This document shows positions 48,799 through 59,337 of a stretch of DNA of 64,000 nt, one piece after another. The notes under the pieces were generated by a model. That model had not been told where the DNA came from. It did not search any database and saw nothing but the letters and a program-made list of their open reading frames with translations. Source of the stretch: Dichomitus squalens LYAD-421 SS1 (lineage: Eukaryota; Basidiomycota; Agaricomycetes; Polyporales; Polyporaceae); contig NW_006766883.1 of NCBI RefSeq assembly GCF_000275845.1, positions 2,807,655 through 2,871,654 of the forward strand, given 5' to 3'. The translations under genes were made by a program, and so were the position numbers. Each line of letters begins with the position of its first letter. Within the stretch, counting starts at the first letter, position 1.

Positions 48799-49148
48799 AG
48801 GAAAGAGCAGAAAGGCGTAGCCGAGTGTTGGTGAAGGCTGTGATCTACGGCAGGCAGGAGGTTCTCATGGATGCTAACCAGTACATCAGAGGAGGTCATG
48901 GTCATCCTGCTAATCAGTATTGCTCCCCGGACTGTAGAGTACATTGCCAACATATCTATATGAAAACCGAGAATGCGTGAAGCCTACGAGAGCCGGGGAT
49001 GCAGATGTAGGCTTGCGTGGACCGCTTTCCCACGGGTGCTAATCTCATAATCATGTCGGTCGAGATCTCTTCGTCAATGTAAACTCAACGATCTAGCCGT
49101 AGCTCCCCGCACTTCATATATCCCTTTTTCTGTCCTCAGTCGTTCACG
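48799..49148. other. Intergenic, divergent promoters
   Basis: 350 bp between the RWD-protein start and the ankyrin-protein start, which point away from each other. A catatatcc lies about 30 bp upstream of the ankyrin ATG. No frame of interest. Confidence 0.5.
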
Positions 49149-50014
49149 ATGGCCTCTGATGGTGCAAGCAACAGTATGTCCGATTCTCAACCCTGTTCAA
49201 CCATCCGCGCAGCCTCCTCACCGGTGTTTTGGATAGATGAGAGGCTCCTTGCTGCTGCGCGGTCCGATAATGAGGACATGCTTCTCGAGGTGTTCGAGCA
49301 GGGTAGCTTTGACATAAACGCACAGGACGGGTGCGTGCCACGATATTGTTGCTTAGAAGTCAGCTCATTTGTCGTGTTTTGTACAGGCTAGGGAACACCG
49401 GTATGCGGACCCTCGTCCATCCGAACGGCGATCGTTAGCGAATTGTATCTAACCTTCAACCTTCCGGGATCTACAGCTCTTCACTACGCGTACGTATGTC
49501 GAGTTCCGTGTGTGCATAACTCTCGCCCTTCCGATCTAACATGTCGGGGTGGTTGCAGTGCCTCGAACGGCCACCTTGACATCCTCGAGCACCTCCTCGA
49601 GTACGAGGGTTGTGATGTCGACATCCAGAACCGCATCGAAAAAGCAACGCCTCTCCATCTCGCAGTACGGATAGAGGATGCAGAGCTTCGCGCGGAAGTC
49701 GTCTCGAGTCTGTTGGAAGCGGGCGCGGATCCCAAGTAAGTCCTTCATCTCCAAGATGTTAGGATTCCCGAGGTATTCAGAGCGGTATAAGGATCAAGGA
49801 CAAGAACGGCGAGCTTGCCATCAGCTTTGTTCCGGATGACGATGCGGCGACCCGTCAGCTGTTCAGGAAGCACCAGGCTCAGAATAGCATCTCGCAGAGC
49901 GATGTTGCGAATGGTGAGAGATTTCCATTTCGTTGTTGCTCACGCGTGCTCACAGATGTTGTAGATGATGATGATGATGAGGACGGGTCTGGCTCAGGCT
50001 CCGACGACGAGTAA
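49149..50014 (+). CDS. Small ankyrin-repeat protein
   Basis: About 220 aa in six exons. After an N-terminal serine-rich stretch come FWIDERLLAAARSDNEDML, then an ankyrin repeat DGLGNTALHYAASNGHLDILEHLLE, a second ATPLHLAVRI...EVVSSLLEAGADPK, and a third starting KIKDKNGELAISF. The tail is very acidic (VVDDDDDDEDGSGSGSDDE). Exons 1-4 are 49149-49330, 49387-49400 (14 nt), 49477-49489 (13 nt) and 49559 onward. The two microexons together encode most of LGNTALHYA, the ankyrin TPLH-type motif, so their inclusion is well supported. Small acidic-tailed ankyrin proteins of this kind are widespread in fungi without an assigned role. It is convergent with HTS1, 167 bp between stops. Confidence 0.82.
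49387..49489 (+). other. Two consecutive microexons (14 and 13 nt)
   Basis: Exon 49387-49400 (14 nt) and exon 49477-49489 (13 nt), separated by a 76-nt intron and flanked by further introns. Phases: 2 in, 1 between, 2 out. Joined they complete D-GLGNTALHYA-ASNGH of the ankyrin repeat. Confidence 0.75.
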
Positions 50015-50181
50015 CTTATTACGCACGATTGTAGATGCACTGGAAGTCAAGAATGTACGCTCATCGCAACGAACTACATTCTATGCCCGGCGATAGACCA
50101 AGTCACCTGATGCAATATGAATCTATGTTTGGACATGAGCAGATATACTACCGCCAACAACGTCACGAAGTCCTGCGCCGT

Positions 50182-52493
50182 TCATGCGATGAGCTTCCCA
50201 GACGACCACTCTTTGTATACGGGAGTGTCCTTGATCCACTGGATGAGCTCTGCGCGCTTGACCTTCGTGCCCTTGTCTGTCGACTCGACCTTGAGCTTCT
50301 TGCCGTCAACAAACTCCCACTTCTGCTCCTTGACAGTGACGAGGCCCTCTTTGAGCTCGTCTCCACCGAGGATGATTGCGAACGGCACCTCGTCCTTCTC
50401 GCCGGCGGCAAACTGAGCGGGGAGCTTGGGTTTCGCCTTGAAGAAGAAATCGGTCTAAGTCGAGATGAGTATTGATTTATATAGTTCTTAGCCTGCGAGC
50501 ACGCACCTTGATCCCCGCCTCCCGCAACTCGCTCACGAGCTCAACTCGCTCCGTGAGCAGCCCATCGCCCGCGGCCATGACATACGCCATCGTCTCCTTG
50601 CTGCGCATCCCCTTCTCGACCCACTTCGGCCACACGAGCGCGAAGATGCGGTCCAGGCCGATGCTCACGCCCACGCACGGTAGCCCCGCCGCCTTCTTGC
50701 CCTCCCCAGCAGCAGCGGCGGTGAACAAGCCCACGAGGTTGTCGTACCGGCCCCCAGCGGCGATCGAGCCCACCCCGACCTGCGACTCGTCGATCTCCTC
50801 TTCCTCCTCCTCCGCTCCCGCGGCCTTCTTCAACTTCTCCTTCTTCGGTTTTTGCTGTGCGGGGGGCGGGGCGTCGTTCGCGGTGGATGGCTGGGCGGAG
50901 GAGGACGCGAAGGCGTTGGCGGCCTTGAAGCTGGGGGGCGCCGAGGCCTCGACGATGGCCTCGTAGATGATGCCGGTGTAGTAGTCGAGCCCGCGGGCGA
51001 GGGAGAGGTCGAAGGAGAGCTTGTCGAGCACGCGGTACGCGGTGAGGTAGGTAAAGAGGATGCTCATCTCCTCGATGCCGGCCTTGGCGTTCGCGTTGGC
51101 CATCAGGGCCGAGTCGGCTCGGAGGGTGTCGAGCAGCTCGCGGCCACCTGAACGTGGGTAGCGATATAAGGGGCTGTACGACAGGGAGCAATCGTAGGAC
51201 GTACCTTTGTGCTTGACATACTCGCCGATTTTGTCTGCGACTGCAGGGTCCAGGCCTTTCTCGTCCGTCATCTCCTTTTTAACGTCTGCCCACGGCATCT
51301 ATGCATCTCCATTACGATACAATCGCGAGGGAGTGGGAGAGCGAGGCGTACCTTGTCGAGCTTGTCGACGGCCGACGAGATCGGCCGGATCTTTTCTGGG
51401 GGCACCCCGCACACCTCAAAAATGCCGTCCAGGATTTTGCGGTGGTTCATCTTCACGGTGAACTCGCCAACGTCCAGCCGCGCGAGGATAGTGCAGACCA
51501 ACCCGATGATCTCCGCGTCGGGGATCATAACGTCGAAGGTGCCAGCGATGTCAAAGTCCTACCCCCCCCCCAACCGTCAGTTCCACCCATTCCCTCTGGA
51601 GACCCACGGCAGACGAGCACTCACCGCCTGCGAGAACTCGCGCATCCGGCCCTTACTCATGACCGGGTTGTCGCGCCTGTACACCTTGCCGACCTGCCAG
51701 AGCTTCGCCTGGGTGGCGATCGCGCCGCCCATGGCGAGGTAGCGCGCGAGGGGGACGGTGTGGTCGTAGCGCAGCGCGAGCTGCTCGCCGCCCTGGTCCA
51801 TGAGGTCGAAGATGAGCTTCTGGTCCTCGCCGTACTTGCCCGCGAGGACCTCCTTGCGCTCGAACACGGGCGTGTCGAGCTGCGAGCCGCCGAACGTCGT
51901 GAAGCAGTCCTTGACGATCCGCTCGACGTGCTCCCTGCAGAACATCTCGCCCGGGCCGTAGTCGCGCGTGCCCTACGTGCGAGTCGCACAACGAGTCCGC
52001 GGGTCCGTCCGTGCATCCGCATCCGCGTCGAGGACGACCATCACGGGGAGAAGAGAGGGGGAGAGAGAGAGCCTTGAGATGAGCTTAAGCCCCACCCCTC
52101 GCACGCACGCAGCCGACGCACCTTCGGAGTCTTGAGCAGCATCCGCTCCTTCCTCTTCTCGCCCTTCGCGCCGCCCGCTTTCGCATTCTGGAGCAGCGCC
52201 AGGGCCCTCTTCAGCTCTCCGAGCCTCTTCTTCGCCTCCTCGACCGCGCCGCCGTCCGCGCCCTGCTTCCGCAGCTCGTTCACGAGCGCGCTCTGCGCCG
52301 CGACCTCCTCCGTGAGCGCCTCGACCGTCTGTCCCGGGGCTTCGCTGGCCATGTATCTCGCGTGTGTTGCTGGCTGTAGGGTCTGTCGCGCTGAGTTCTG
52401 TGGTGCAGATAGAGTGAGGGGAATGAGGGATAGGTTACACGATCTGTACGATCGATAGAGCGGACGGAAGAGAGTACGGGTCTGGCGAAGCAT
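50182..52493 (-). CDS. HTS1: Histidyl-tRNA synthetase, mitochondrial and cytosolic forms
   Basis: Charges tRNA-His. The first ATG (52493) gives [20 protein letters not shown], an Arg/Ser-rich mitochondrial presequence. A second in-frame ATG at 52352 ([10 protein letters not shown]) precedes a WHEP-like helical segment ([19 protein letters not shown]), as expected for the cytosolic form. Class II motifs: [11 protein letters not shown], motif 2 [12 protein letters not shown], HisA signature [24 protein letters not shown], and motif 3 [12 protein letters not shown]. Between them is an insert of about 50 residues rich in Ala/Pro, then Lys and Glu ([17 protein letters not shown]), longer than the yeast equivalent as I recall it. 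The C-terminal anticodon-binding domain has [18 protein letters not shown] and ends EWSSGKLIA. About eight exons. Confidence 0.94.
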
Positions 52494-53076
52494 TCACGCG
52501 CATGGAGGATCTTGAGTGTAGATTTCTGGACGTCTACTGCTCATCTTGACTCGATCGCCCGTTGTTCTCGTTATCTAATCTAGGCGCCGTGAAGGTCCCC
52601 CCGGCAGCATGCGCTGCTTGCCACCTCGTAGAAGGGTAGAAGGGAGCAAAATAAAAGCCCGTATACTAGGGCATGGCGTCCCTACAAGAAGATCTTGGGG
52701 GAAAAGACGTTCGCTTGATGAGAGGCAAGAATTGTTGGATGGTTCCGACACCTTCGTCGAAGAAGGAGATCGGGGTTCGACTCCTCGCTCTCACGGGAGC
52801 CATCCGTGAAGGGAGCAGAATAACAAAAAGCAGTACTGTATTGAGATAGGTAGTGTTTGTCTACACATTCGGGTATGCATACGTGCAATGATAGTACTTT
52901 TCTCTTCAAAGCAACCAGAAGCACCATTCCAAGTCGTCCACATCTAATCTTCGATTAATCTGTCCGGCGTTCGTCATGCACACAGTCATGAAGCGCATGA
53001 ACAACGTCACGATCATTACCATACGCAATTCGTATACCGTCTCGGCACAGGCAAGCATCCACCCGCATGCCCCTGC
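52494..53076. other. Intergenic with a tRNA-like hairpin cluster
   Basis: About 580 bp upstream of HTS1 and downstream of the CPT1-like gene. At 52737-52805 a 10-bp stem (ggatggttcc with ggagccatcc, one G-T pair) encloses two small hairpins. One contains the tRNA B-box consensus ggttcgactcc. No A box or proper anticodon arm could be fitted, so no tRNA is called. Confidence 0.4.
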
Positions 53077-54782
53077 TCACTGTCTCTTGCCGTTGACGTC
53101 CGCGGCGGCGACCCAGTCGCCCGCCTTGTCCTTCTTGCGCACCGTGAAGCACGCGATGCCGAGGTACTCCGTGATGTCGTTGATGACGAGGTAGCAGAAC
53201 CGCGCGTACGACATGAACGTCACCGCGAGCGTGACGTACACGAACAGTGCCGTGCGTGGCAGCGTGCTCTGGATCAGCGGCGGGCTACACGAGAGCAAAA
53301 GAGACACAGAGGTCAGTGATCTTCGGGACGTAGAGACCCCGACAGAGCAAGGGCAATAAGACGCACCGGTTGATGAACAGGGGGAGGTTCGCGTCCACCG
53401 CGCCGATGATGCTCCATATCCACATCGCGTCCCACCACGGGAACGGCATCTTCGTCACGTGGGCGAGTATGATCCGCGACACCTGGTGCGCAAATTGCAG
53501 CCCCCACGCGCACAGGAACGGCACGAACAGCGTCGAGTGCAGGATCATCGACTCCTCGAGCTTCGGGGAGCTCAGCCAGAACACCTCGATCGCGACCGAG
53601 ATCGGGAATGGCAGGAGGAGGAGCAGGGGGAGGAACGGGCCCTGGTCGCTCGCGACGCGCGCCTTGTAGACGTTGTAGTAGCTCGTGACGATGTTGTAGG
53701 CGAGGACGATGCCGCCGAGGGCCATGAAGGCGTCATTGAGGCCGATCCGGGGGACGTATCGGAGGACGATGGGATATCTATCCAGGTGGGTGGTTGCGAG
53801 GAAGTCACGATCCCAAAACTCGGGGCCTGGTTGAGAGTAGCATGTCAGAGCTATACGTGCACAATGGTGTGGTGGATACTGACCGACGAAACCAGTGACA
53901 ATATACATAGCGACGATGGAGAGGATGCCCTCCACAGGGCCAGAGAAGAAGCCAAGGAACAGCTGGCCTGTGATAGACGCATTGGTTGGGTTGCACTGAG
54001 AAGTATGCTACAGAAGAACGCACCGGTATGGTACTCCTCCCAGGTGGTGAGGTAGAAGTTGGCGAGCGTCGCGACCTGGGACGCAACTGTCCACCAGGAG
54101 CGGCCGAGGTTGAGGGCACGAGCGCAGAGGATGACCTCAAGCTACACGCTTGTGCTCAGCGCAAGGCGTAAATCATACAAGGCGTGGAGCCGCATACCGT
54201 AGTGTTCAGCGCATCGCAGCCATGGTCAAACATCTCGCCAAGCGGCCCAGCCATCCCCGTTCGACGCGCTTGCTTGCCGTCGATGGCGTCCAGGCTCTGA
54301 TACAAGAACAGGCCCGCAGCCCATCTATCAAGTCGGGGTCGGTCTCGGTGGAACACACTAGGAGGCGAGGGGGACATACGTGAAGTATACCCAATGCGGG
54401 GGATCATTCACACCCTCCTTCTCGCACAGGAACTTGGGGTCATAGTAGATCAAGGTCGCAAAGTTGATGAGAACGAGACTGAGGCCGGTGAGCGTGATCT
54501 TGAGGGGTGCCCAAGTGACGTCTAAGCCGAGCTACGATGAAGAATACGAAGCGAAGGTGCGTACGGTATTGGGGGCGACGGAGGTGGGCCATAGGGCAAC
54601 AAACCAGTTCCAAAAGGGCTGAAGCACGTATCGCGAGATGAGCGACCTTTAGGAGAGCGGGTGAGCATGGAAGAGTAGATGCAAGAATGGGAGGAGACGA
54701 TGACGGACTTGTCGACGCCCTTGTAGGAGTACTTCTTGAGGTTGTCGAGCGCGTGCTGGGGGATGTAGCCCGTGCGTGCCAT
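53077..54782 (-). CDS. CPT1: Choline/ethanolamine phosphotransferase
   Basis: Last step of the Kennedy pathway: CDP-choline or CDP-ethanolamine plus diacylglycerol to phosphatidylcholine or phosphatidylethanolamine, in the ER or Golgi. Starts [20 protein letters not shown]. The CDP-alcohol phosphotransferase signature DG(2x)AR(8x)G(3x)D(3x)D reads [19 protein letters not shown] then FDHGCDALN, with all key residues present. Many hydrophobic segments follow ([32 protein letters not shown]), with [12 protein letters not shown] and a short soluble tail. Nine or so short exons, roughly 430 aa. Choline versus ethanolamine preference cannot be told; the symbol stands for the CPT1/EPT1 family. Confidence 0.9.
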
Positions 54783-55088
54783 TGCGACCGTGAGACAGCG
54801 TGCGAGAACGTGGTAGAGATACAAGGGCGGGAGACAGAGAGGTGTACAGGGGCTGCAGGCAGCGGCGTGCTCGAGCAGTGGCTGACGCCAGCAGTCGACA
54901 GCTCACTCCGCCCACACCCGCCTTCGCGCTACGTCACTCCCCACGTGCGTCGCGTCTCCCAATCCATCCAAAGTAGAGTAGCTGTGCTACCAATACCTGT
55001 GGCTAACATACAAAACGACACCACAGCCAGTATAAACACAAAGACGTCTAGCACACAATCGACCGCTACTCCCACCTACAGTTCGACA
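54783..55088. other. Intergenic, CPT1-like promoter side
   Basis: 306 bp between the CPT1-like start and the stop of the next minus-strand gene. Nothing distinctive seen. Confidence 0.45.
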
Positions 55089-58000
55089 TCAAAACCCAAG
55101 CTGCTCCACCAAAGCCTGCCATGTCGCGTCCAACACCGGCGGTCCGTTCGCGCCCAGGTCCATACCCCCTATCGAGCTCGGCGCTTTGTCGTTCGCCCCG
55201 TTCGCCCTGTCCACCCCGTCCACCCCGTCCACGTTCATTCCCACAGGTCCCGACAGTGCCCACATATCCTCCGGGCTCGGCCCCGATCCGCTACTCCCTA
55301 TCCCATTCACACCGACCCCCACCCCCGGAGCCGCAAGCCCCGCCGTAAAGTCCAGCTCCGGGAACGCCGAAAAGTCCACCGCCTGCCGCGGGTCGAACGC
55401 CGTCGGCGGAAAGTCCATGTTGAACTGCACGCCCCCCATCGGGATCCCATCCAAGTCGAACGCCCGCATGTCCTGCATGATCGTCGGGTGGATCATGTCC
55501 GGCTGCACCACCGGCTCCAGCGCCGTGACGGTCGACGTCGGGGCCTGTGGACCAGCCGTCGACGTAGACGCAGACCTCGAGGCCGCCGCCCCAGCACTTG
55601 TTCGAGCAGGACCAGATCCGTTCGTCTCCGGAAGGCGGGCATACGATTCATCACATGCAGGATCCTTGGGCCTTTCCGCCGTGGGGCAGATCAGGTGCGT
55701 TTTGCCCCCGAGACGATCGAGCTCCGTGTGGATCCGCGCGGTATCTTCAGCTGCGTGCACTTTGTTGACAGCATCGTGCGCTTGCTTCTGCAGTTTCCGC
55801 ATCACGTTCTAGGTGTGGTATGAGAAATTACAACGGGAGCAACTCGGAGCGGCAAAGCACCGTACCAAGTTGTTTGACGCGATCTGACTCTGGCTTGCGG
55901 CATCCTCGAACAGCTCACAGACCTTGTCGAGCTCCGTCAACGAGGACTTCGCCAGAGTCGTCGTTGGCGCGCGGACCACAACCAGACACATCACAATCTA
56001 TCGCCGTTCAGGATTGAGATCGGGACAGAACGACGGGACGATGGAACACCTACGCTGCCAGCCAACGCGTACGACCACAGCATACCCATACGAGCGGCGA
56101 GGGCAGGGGCGGACTTGAATGAACACCTTGCGCCGGCAAAAATCCGCCAGGCAGACCGATAGATCGCCATAACGGAAGGACCGTAGCGGTGCCTCAAAGG
56201 ATCCTGTGGCATGTCGTTCAATGCTTGGGAGAAGAACGGTCGGTGCAGGTTCAACAGAGCTACAGGTCGCGCGTCTCAGCAACACGCATCGTCGAAGCAT
56301 CATGGTTGCTTACTGGTCTCCTTGAGCAACGTTCCAAGTAACCGCTGTACGATCACTGCAGTGGTTGGTGGAGGGTCCTCCACCGCCCCACACTGCACGC
56401 GAAGCGATGCAGGGATGGGAAAGTCGCGAACCCTACGATCAAGCTCCATGACCTTTGAATAGCAGGGAGACTTCGCAGCGAATGCGGTCGTCATGATAGA
56501 ATGGAGCAGCTTCGTGTATTGCCACGTCCACACATGGACTATAGTACAGTATCAGTAAGCGATGAAACGAGCAAGGGGATGAAAAGGACACATAGGACAC
56601 TTACATCCGATTTCTCGCTTGTCCTGCTCCTGTGAAAACACCTCCGGCTCCATGGGCATCTCACAGTCGACGAACGCCATGTTGATAGTCGGCGGTCTTC
56701 CGAAGCCGAAGCTCTGCAACCGTTCGTATGAGATCAGCTCTCTTTAAGCCGATTTCGCGTACTCACAATCCATGTGTCTTGGAAGAACAATTGCCAGAAG
56801 ACTCGGTTCCGTTGTAACGCAGCTTCATCGGCGAGCCGCCATCGGCTACCATTCATGTCTGATGGAAAGTCAATTGGAGCTCGGCTTGCCCTCCCGAATC
56901 GAACACTCACGCAGACCGATCTACGACAAGTAAAATCACTGTTATGTTCTGCAGAAGCGAGAGAAGGGACATACACTGTGTCCCATCTTTACGGCGTGGC
57001 CTATAGCCATCCACGCCTTGTGAGACTGGGTGTGCGCAGGCTCGCAATCACTCATCTCGAGATATTGAGCCATGTAAATCTATGGAAGGGGGTGAGCACG
57101 ACACCAACTCCTATATGTGAATAAGTCATACCATAGTCTGGATGGCGGTAAGAGTGGTGTCATGGGCTGGAGGAGCAAATCGCAGCGATAGCCGGGAAAG
57201 GAGATAGTACTCGTGGGCTTCAACAGCGTACGGTGGGGTTTTCAAGTCGTAGAGGGTCGCTAGCGCATAAATCATCCACATCAACGCCATCAGGTGTGTT
57301 GAGCCGACGTTGCACTCTGACGAGTCCTTCCAACTGGAATACACAAGCGAGACGATGTCGTCGAAGATGTATTTGCGAGGTAAAGGGTACCAACTGGAAC
57401 AGTATCAGCCGGAGACCAGCAGGATGGAGCAGGATGGTTGTACACCTACACGTATTTTCCGTACTCAAGAAATGTCTCGCACATCTGGCATGCCTGGGAT
57501 AGCGGAGGGAGGAGCTTCATCATCTCAATGCCTATTTCTCGACTCCGACAAGGGACGTCGAGCTCCTTGTTCGCCTCATCAACGAGTTCTTTTGAGAGCC
57601 GAGGATACTTAATGTTCTCGTTTGCCGTGAGTCGTTCAGGAGCCTGATCATGGTTGGAAACACTTCAGCATGGAAGTTCCTAAACAACTCACATGGATAA
57701 GGTACTGCGAAGGTTGACTAGTTAACACCGGATGAGATCCACACATGTGCATGCACGCACCTCGGAACGGGATGTCTGGCCGAAAAAACGCGTCTCTCCA
57801 CGCGAACCAAGGGTGAGGGTCCCTGCGTGAGATGAATACATGACGACACCTCCAACAATCAAATGGGCATACCAAAGACATCTAGTACATCCTCCTCCAA
57901 GGTCTGCTGCGAATCGCTACTATGATTCGTCGGGGAGTCTGCAGGCGACGATGAAGAATAAAACATAGATAGGGGACAGGCGTCATCTTGCAGGAGGAGC

Positions 58001-58643
58001 GGATGAGGTTCGTCAGAGACAGCTGCTTGCAGAGTCTTGAGCGCAGTCTCAAGGGCATTCGAGCGTGTTTGAAGTGTGTCAATCTTCTTCTTGAGATCCT
58101 CGACATCCGCCACTGCTTGTCTGCGTCGCACGTCCTTTCATTTCAGAGCAAGGTGCATGAGAGAGTGTACATACCTTGTACCTTTACCACCGGTGATTAA
58201 GGATCCTACGCGCCGCCACGGAGATCATCGTTACAGCCACATTCCACCGCAATGCAGGATATTGCCGTACCATCAGGACACAAAGCCGCGCATCCTCTCT
58301 TAGTACAGGTCTCGCAGGGAACCTGATAAGATCATCTAGTCAGTCACGCGCTCCAGACACAGTGCACGACATGGAATTCGAACATTGGATGGGGAGACGA
58401 AGGTGCGTAGAGCGGTACCGAGGAGGCGAGGATGTGCCGTAAAATCTCACCTTGCGGTCACAACGCAACTTCAATCTTCACTCCGAAGAAACATGAGCAC
58501 TCTCGCTCACCCCATGATTGGGCAGAGAGGCGGACCCACCTCCGGCACTCCGCGCACGATACAGGTACCCGTCCAGGTCTCTTTCTCTGCTTCGGCGTAT
58601 CGGACTCAGGGGAGCTCTTGTCTGAAGATTTTGCTGGTGGCAT
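55089..58643 (-). CDS. Zn2Cys6 fungal transcription factor (copy A)
   Basis: Starts MPPAKSSDKSSPESDTPKQR. The zinc cluster is spread over three exons: VPVSCAECRR, LKLRCDRK and VPCETCTKRGCAALCPDG, giving the six cysteines. A coiled coil follows (VADVEDLKKKIDTLQTRSN), then a serine/aspartate-rich linker, GTLTLGSRGETRFFGQTS, and the fungal-specific factor domain: WYPLPRKYIFDDIV, ALMWMIYALATLYDLKTPPY, YMAQYLEMSDCEP, RVFWQLFFQDTW, SFGFGRPPTINMAFVDCEMP and NLHRPFFSQALNDMPQDPL. The C-terminus is Gly/Val/Asp-rich and ends LDATWQALVEQLGF. Many exons, roughly 900 aa. The layout and order match the downstream copy B throughout, so the pair arose by tandem duplication. Target genes are unknown; nothing nearby suggests a metabolic cluster. 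Confidence 0.87.
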
Positions 58644-59337
58644 CAGGTGATGTGTAGGTGCGTCGGCGGTGGGGAAAGAAAAGCAGGAGGGGAGGAGGGG
58701 ATTAGGGACGTCACCGTTCAGGACGTAAATAAAGTAGTGCTCTCGCCATCAAAAGGAGTAGTCCTTAAAGCACAAGGTTTGTCAGCTGGGCGCGTATCGT
58801 CGTCTGGGTCTGTGTTTAAGCGAACTAGATCACTGATGAAACGAACAGACAGAACCTTGACTCAGCAAGTCGCAATCTGGAGCAGATCCCGAGAAAAGCG
58901 GTGTCCTCGATCTCCCAGTATGTACGGCATCCTTCCAATTGTTTCTCGGGCATCTCAACAACTCACACCATGGCCACGTCAACACATTCGACGGACACCT
59001 ACAATACAACGAGTACATGTCTTCGCAAACCAATATATGCAGCCAAAAAGGGGGCAGTCATCACAGTGGACTCCAGCCTTCGCGCAGATCTCGTGCCCAA
59101 CAGGCGTCCACGAACCGCAGTTAGCTCACGGGGCTGTACCGATGTGCGTGTCGTGTAAGAAGTGCGCCAAGAAGGTAGCCAGCGACTGCTGCGACCACTG
59201 ACGGCCTGCATGCGAAGCCTACAACCACTGCTGGGAGCAATTGAGCACCGTGGGGGCATACCCAAACGACTGCGAATTACCTACTAGTCATACAATCCAC
59301 GCTACGAAGAGACTGCGGCGTCTCTCATGCACACATC
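58644..59337. other. Intergenic between tandem factors
   Basis: About 690 bp separating the start of copy A from the stop of copy B. No frame with family similarity. It should contain the promoter of copy A and the 3' UTR of copy B. Confidence 0.45.
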
